Source: Reticulitermes speratus
Taxonomy: Eukaryota; Arthropoda; Insecta; Blattodea; Rhinotermitidae
Length of the DNA: 64,000 bases
Assembly: GCA_021186555.1 (NCBI GenBank)
Contig: JAJKFL010000021.1
Location: 1-64,000, forward strand
Reading direction: 5' to 3'
Part shown: positions 60,146-64,000 of the stretch, in pieces
How positions within the stretch are numbered: the first letter of the stretch is position 1
Layout of the letters: every line of letters begins with the position of its first letter
Program-made: the position numbers and the translations under genes
The notes under the pieces: generated by a model
Told to the model about the DNA's origin: nothing
The model's database searches: none
The model's input: the letters and a program-made list of their open reading frames with translations, nothing else

Positions 60146-60453
60146 GCGGGTTTCCGCTATATTGTGTCAGTTACGCGTCCTTAACCTTTATCGTCCGGAA
60201 TTTAATCCAATGTAGCCGCTCATAGCCAGTTGTTTTCGCTTAAATGCCCATGCCTGCACCTGAGCGGGCCAGCAATGTCCCCTTCGGCCATGAAGAATTA
60301 AGTTTAAAGGGATATGGGCTTCCCGTTTGGCCGATAGAGTTTCATTTCCTCTCTGTACGGAAGGCAGACATGAACTGAACATGCACAAAGATGTGGGCTG
60401 TGCAAGCTGCACTGCTGTGGGGACATCGTCAGCCAGCCAGAATTATTGACACC

Positions 60454-60676
60454 CCTGTCTGCGTAGTAACATAGCAGCACTAATTATCACTGCAGTCTGT
60501 TCTGCGTAGTAACATAGCAGCACTGCAGTCTGTTCTGCGTAGTAACATACTGCAGTCTGTTCTGCGTAGTAACATAGCAGCACTAATTATCACTGCAGTC
60601 TGTTCTGCGTAGTAACATACTGCAGTCTGTTCTGCGTAGTAACATAGCAGCACTAATTATCACTGCAGTCTGTTCC
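60454..60676. repeat. Compound minisatellite of 27- and 44-bp units
   Basis: CTGCAGTCTGTTCTGCGTAG followed by TAACATA recurs, with or without GCAGCACTAATTATCA inserted between, giving two unit lengths in alternation. Confidence 0.88.
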
Positions 60677-61142
60677 CGTCCATCATGAAGACCGAACGAC
60701 ATCTTCTGTATCTGCTGTGAAACCGGAAGGAAGTCCACAAATTGCCGCAGTTACAATCTTTACCCCGCGCGTGCGCTGTTTCACCGCTATCAGCAACATG
60801 TGAAACCGAGCTGATATCGTTCAAATCGAACGTTTCATTATATCAGTGAGGCTGATCGCAGTGCCCTCACTCGACACAATCCGTAAGCGGATTTCACTTG
60901 ATTATCTACGAACACGATATTTTTGCAATTTGTCTAAACCTGCTCCCTCCCCAAAGTTTTGTATTCCTTCTGTGACGTCAAACGATCATCCAAATATTAC
61001 TGCAAACAAGATGGCTCCTACCTTCTAACAGAACCAAATGAGGGTGGCAAGAGGCATTAGAGGGGATCGTCCTATCCGAGCCCCGGGAAATCACACCAAC
61101 AGACATGTCAAAGGGGTAACAGAATACCGGGCGACGTTGTCT

Positions 61143-61460
61143 GCCGATCGCAGTGGCCGCGCGGTCTAAGGCATGGGTCTACGGCCACTCGCTTGCTAAG
61201 ATCGCGTGTTCGAATCCCGCCGGGGGCATTGTCTGTCTCTTGTCATTGTTGTGTGTTGTCAGGTTGAGGTCTCTGCGACAGGCTGATCACTCGTCCAGAG
61301 GAGTTCTACCGAGTGTCGTGTGTCTGGGTGTGATCGCGAAGCCTGGACAACGACGACGTCTAGGCCCACAAGGGCTGTCGAGTCATTGGGGGGGGGGGGA
61401 GATGGCGTTATCTAATGTGTCACCACTCACTGCTACTGAAGCCATTCTTTGCCCGTGAAG
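61143..61460 (+). mobile_element. Second tRNA-derived SINE family
   Basis: The head is GCAGTGGCCGCGCGGTCTAA then GTTCGAATCCCGCCGGG, an A box/B box pair in the style of a class II (Leu/Ser-like) tRNA, unlike the 58004 family. The body runs through CTGGACAACGACGACGTC and a G-tract to about 61460. No clear target duplication seen. Confidence 0.75.
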
Positions 61461-62119
61461 GTTGAATCACGTAGCTGCAGACAGTTTACGAAAAACCGAA
61501 AGGCGACTGGTTTTAAACGTCGAAATACAAGAGTACTGTTCGTTTTATCGACGTATCTCTGGAGTAGGGATGTGCATGTATTTTAATTTCCTTTCTGTCC
61601 TAACACAATTCTACGCTATCAAACTTGTGACACAAAGCAGACAAGCCTTCCTGCACATGCGCACACACAGCAGTACAAACAACGTTAGCAACTCGCTGTC
61701 ACAATCGTGTCATTAAAAACATGCGACCAGCCACATTCCTCACAGCATGCTATCTCCCACGACTATATTACTACCGGAGAATGGATGCGGGATTTACAGC
61801 CACAATAAAATTTTTCCAATCCAGTTGTGGCCGGTAGTAACAGTTGTCTAATGCAATGGTATTCCTTTTTTTATTCGCTTACCCCCAGATATAATTTCTC
61901 TTCAACTTTGTACCCCCAAAGTTGTTGGTGCATAATTCAAGTTATACGTAGTCTATAATCTACATCTAAAATAAGTTAAATAAAATACATCCAAAATAAT
62001 GTGTTAAATAATAAGTTTTAAATGAGAAAAAGGAGAATCAAGCTAGTAAATAACAAATGTATTATTGCTTATCATATAAAAATTAATAAAGGAACAAAGG
62101 TATTTTAGCAAAGCAAATT
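61461..62119. other. Unassigned AT-rich stretch
   Basis: No recognised gene or repeat; an 84-codon frame at 61462 is not convincing. Confidence 0.35.
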
Positions 62120-63040
62120 TATATGCACTATGTGGAATAAGGGGTCACGGAGGTTTGGAGTGTAGTACCTTTGGTTGAGGTCGACTCAACACCGGTCCTC
62201 ACCAACCCCAGGGAAGTAGCCGAGGAGACATGCAAGATCTTTATCTCCGAAGACGCTACATCCAAGACCGTCCGTGCGTGGTGAAGAACCACACCCTACA
62301 CGAGGTGACCCTGTTAACGCAGAACACGGCGGATCTAGTCTGAGAAGACGAAAAACATCTCTGGCCTTGGAAGCAGCAAGGTCAGTACTGAATTAAGGCC
62401 GAACGCAAATACTGCGAGAAAGGCTTAAGATCAGACAGCTAAGGCTGCAACTGTAACAGTGGAAACAGCCTTAACACTGCGATGAGGAAGGCAACGGGAA
62501 ACCGCCTTAACACTGCGATGAGGAAGGCAACGGGAAACCGCCTTAACACTGCGATGAGGAAGGCAACGGGAAACCGCCTCATTATGATTACCTAGTAAAA
62601 GAAGCTATGGATAGTCAAAGTATGGTAATCAGAGTTACCGATCGTGGGCGTCGGAACACAAGATCAGGCAGGAGAAGTAATAGGGCTTCTCAGGTCGTTA
62701 CCCAGAGAAATCCCTACAAGATAAATGTCAAAGATAAGATGAAAATAGGAACATGAAATGTGAGAACATTGTTAAAATGCGGAAAATTGGAGGAAATTAA
62801 ATCCGCAATGCTAGAAACTGGAATAGATATTTTAGGTGTTTGGGAAACAAGATGGGGAGGCAAAGGCGATTTGACATCAGACAGTGTGAGAGTAATATAT
62901 AGCGGTTGGAGAGATCTGGACAGAATGGAGTAGCACTGATTGTGGGAAGGAAATGGGGTAATAATGTGTTGAACACGTTTCATAAAGGGTGGGGCACGGG
63001 AACCAAGTGTTTTTGGAATGGGTAGTACTCGGCCATTAGG
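62120..63040 (+). pseudogene. RTE-like LINE 5' region: leader and start of the endonuclease, broken
   Basis: A leader of about 600 bp includes a 36-bp repeat (ACCGCCTTAACACTGCGATG, about 3 copies, 62470-62578). The ORF starts at 62739 with MKIGT, then TGA where the family has a tryptophan codon, then NVRTLLKCGKLEEIKSAMLE and GIDILGVWETRWGGKGD, the first motifs of the apurinic-like endonuclease. A frameshift near 62910 precedes GVALIVGRKWGNNVLNTFHK. The reading stops at about 62985, where foreign sequence begins. Confidence 0.75.
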
Positions 63041-63109
63041 AAAGGGAGGGGCGTGCGGCAGGTGGCATTCCATTCCTTGGCTCATAGCATTTCACTTTCA
63101 GTTGCCAAC

Positions 63110-64000
63110 ATGGAGCCGTGGAAGGTAGAACACCGCATGTTCGCGTATGATTGTTTTGTTAGGGGTGGCGAGTCGGTGACCGCGGTTCAGCGTGCGTTTC
63201 GCCGCAGATTCAATATTCATCGAAATGACTCTGTTCCCGCTCGTGACACAATCTTACGTTGGGTTAACAATCTTCGAACAGGAGGCTCAATAATGAAAAA
63301 AACACCGCCCGGCCCCAACGTACTGTGCGTACTCCAGAGAACGTTGAAAGGGTCAGACAAGCGATGTTGCAAAGCCAAGGCCGCTCTGCTCGGAGACATT
63401 CAGCTGCACTTCGAATCAGCAATCGTACTGTAAGACGGATTTTGCATGGAGAATTACATTTTCACCCATACAAGTTAGCGATTGTGCAGGAATTGAATGT
63501 AAGGGATTACCCCCAACGATTGAATTTTGCACAGGAAATGCTTGCACTTTATGAGCAGAATGAAAACATGATGGTGGCAATGAGTGATGAAGCCCATTTC
63601 CACCTTAATGGGGCTGTCAACAAACAAAATTATCGGTATTGGGCTGCTGAAAATCCGCGATAACTCCACGAAAAACCGCTGCATAGCCCTAAGGTTACAG
63701 TTTGGTGCGCGGTGGGAAAGTTTGGCTTCATCGGTCCCTATTTTTGTGAAGAAAATGGGGTTACCGTTACCGTAACATCTGAGCGTTACATTGAGATGAT
63801 GAACACCTTTTTCATCCCTGAGTTACAAAGAAGGCGTATTGATCGTCAACATTTGTGGTTTCAGCAAGATGGGGCCACGGCACACACCGCCAGAGCGTCA
63901 ATGGCTGTTCTTCGCCCCCTGTTTCCCAACGGTCTCATTTCGAGATTTGCTGACTTTTTATGGCCCCCTCGGTCCCCTGACTTGTCCACATGTGATTTTT
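63110..64000 (+). pseudogene. Tc1/mariner-superfamily transposase (DD41D), runs off the window
   Basis: ATG at 63110 opens MEPWKVEHRMFAYDCFVRGG and a helix-turn-helix region (RDTILRWVNNLRTGGSIMKK). Near 63310 the frame shifts; the next part reads SARRHSAALRISNRTVRRIL and MSDEAHFHLNG (first aspartate), then a TAA at 63661-63663. The same frame resumes with WFQQDGATAHTA (second) and SPDLSTCDF (third). I count 41 residues between the last two. It lies inside the LINE endonuclease remnant. Two lesions make this copy dead. Terminal repeats were not identified on the left, and the right end is outside. Confidence 0.85.

Noticed and set aside
61143..61230. Second tRNA gene candidate
   Set aside because: Promoter boxes present but it runs into a SINE tail; the cloverleaf is not convincing.

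Overview
This is animal nuclear DNA, most likely from a large-genome hemimetabolous insect. The suggestion of a cockroach or termite is an inference from the overall repeat landscape, not something I can prove. Genes are split by kilobase-scale introns with GT-AG borders. Most of the rest is transposons, tRNA-derived SINEs and minisatellites. There are no operons, CRISPR arrays or other prokaryotic features.

Left third (about 2.2-24.8 kb, + strand): one gene, ATG9, the autophagy lipid scramblase. I traced it exon by exon from a start codon at 2267 to a stop at 24802-24804 (14 coding exons). Most exons are open and join in phase. Six lesions are visible: a stop codon and an indel in exon 2, a frameshift in exon 3, a lost AG acceptor before exon 5, a 122-bp insertion in exon 6, and a one-base loss in exon 8. 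This is either a recently dead copy or a strongly affected allele/assembly. A 52-bp minisatellite has amplified the exon 2/intron border itself. The introns hold a 45-bp minisatellite, a mariner, MITEs, SINEs and LINE scraps.

Middle (25-42.5 kb, - strand): a 5'-truncated Jockey/CR1-type LINE (25.2-27.2 kb), then the most interesting gene, a probable NLR-like immune receptor. Its main exon (33583-28230) encodes an N-terminal PD-(D/E)XK-like nuclease domain, a NACHT NTPase and about 19 ankyrin repeats. Fifteen of these are five near-identical three-ankyrin blocks that differ mainly at the ligand-facing positions. A separate 64-codon exon 7.5 kb upstream (41287-41096) ends in a 2A-like NPGP motif and splices in the matching phase. 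The layout resembles bacterial antiviral STAND proteins (nuclease-NTPase-sensor) and the 2A-leadered NLRs of sea urchin. One single-base frameshift separates the NACHT and ankyrin parts. The intron between the two exons is packed with minisatellite arrays of 65, 59, 78 and 138 bp and a small Penelope-like insertion whose inverted ends carry hammerhead-ribozyme cores.

Right (42.5-49.4 kb): a complete Ty3/gypsy LTR retrotransposon on the - strand, with two 528-bp LTRs that look identical, an intact 1513-codon Gag-Pol and a 4-bp target duplication. It sits inside a 102-bp tandem array. From 49.4 kb to the end the window holds a candidate first exon of an unidentified gene, RTE-type LINE fragments, several SINEs, short minisatellites, a near-perfect 56-bp inverted repeat, a decayed ORF of a family I associate with protein-primed DNA-polymerase elements, and at the right edge a LINE 5' part interrupted by a DD41D transposase that runs off the window.
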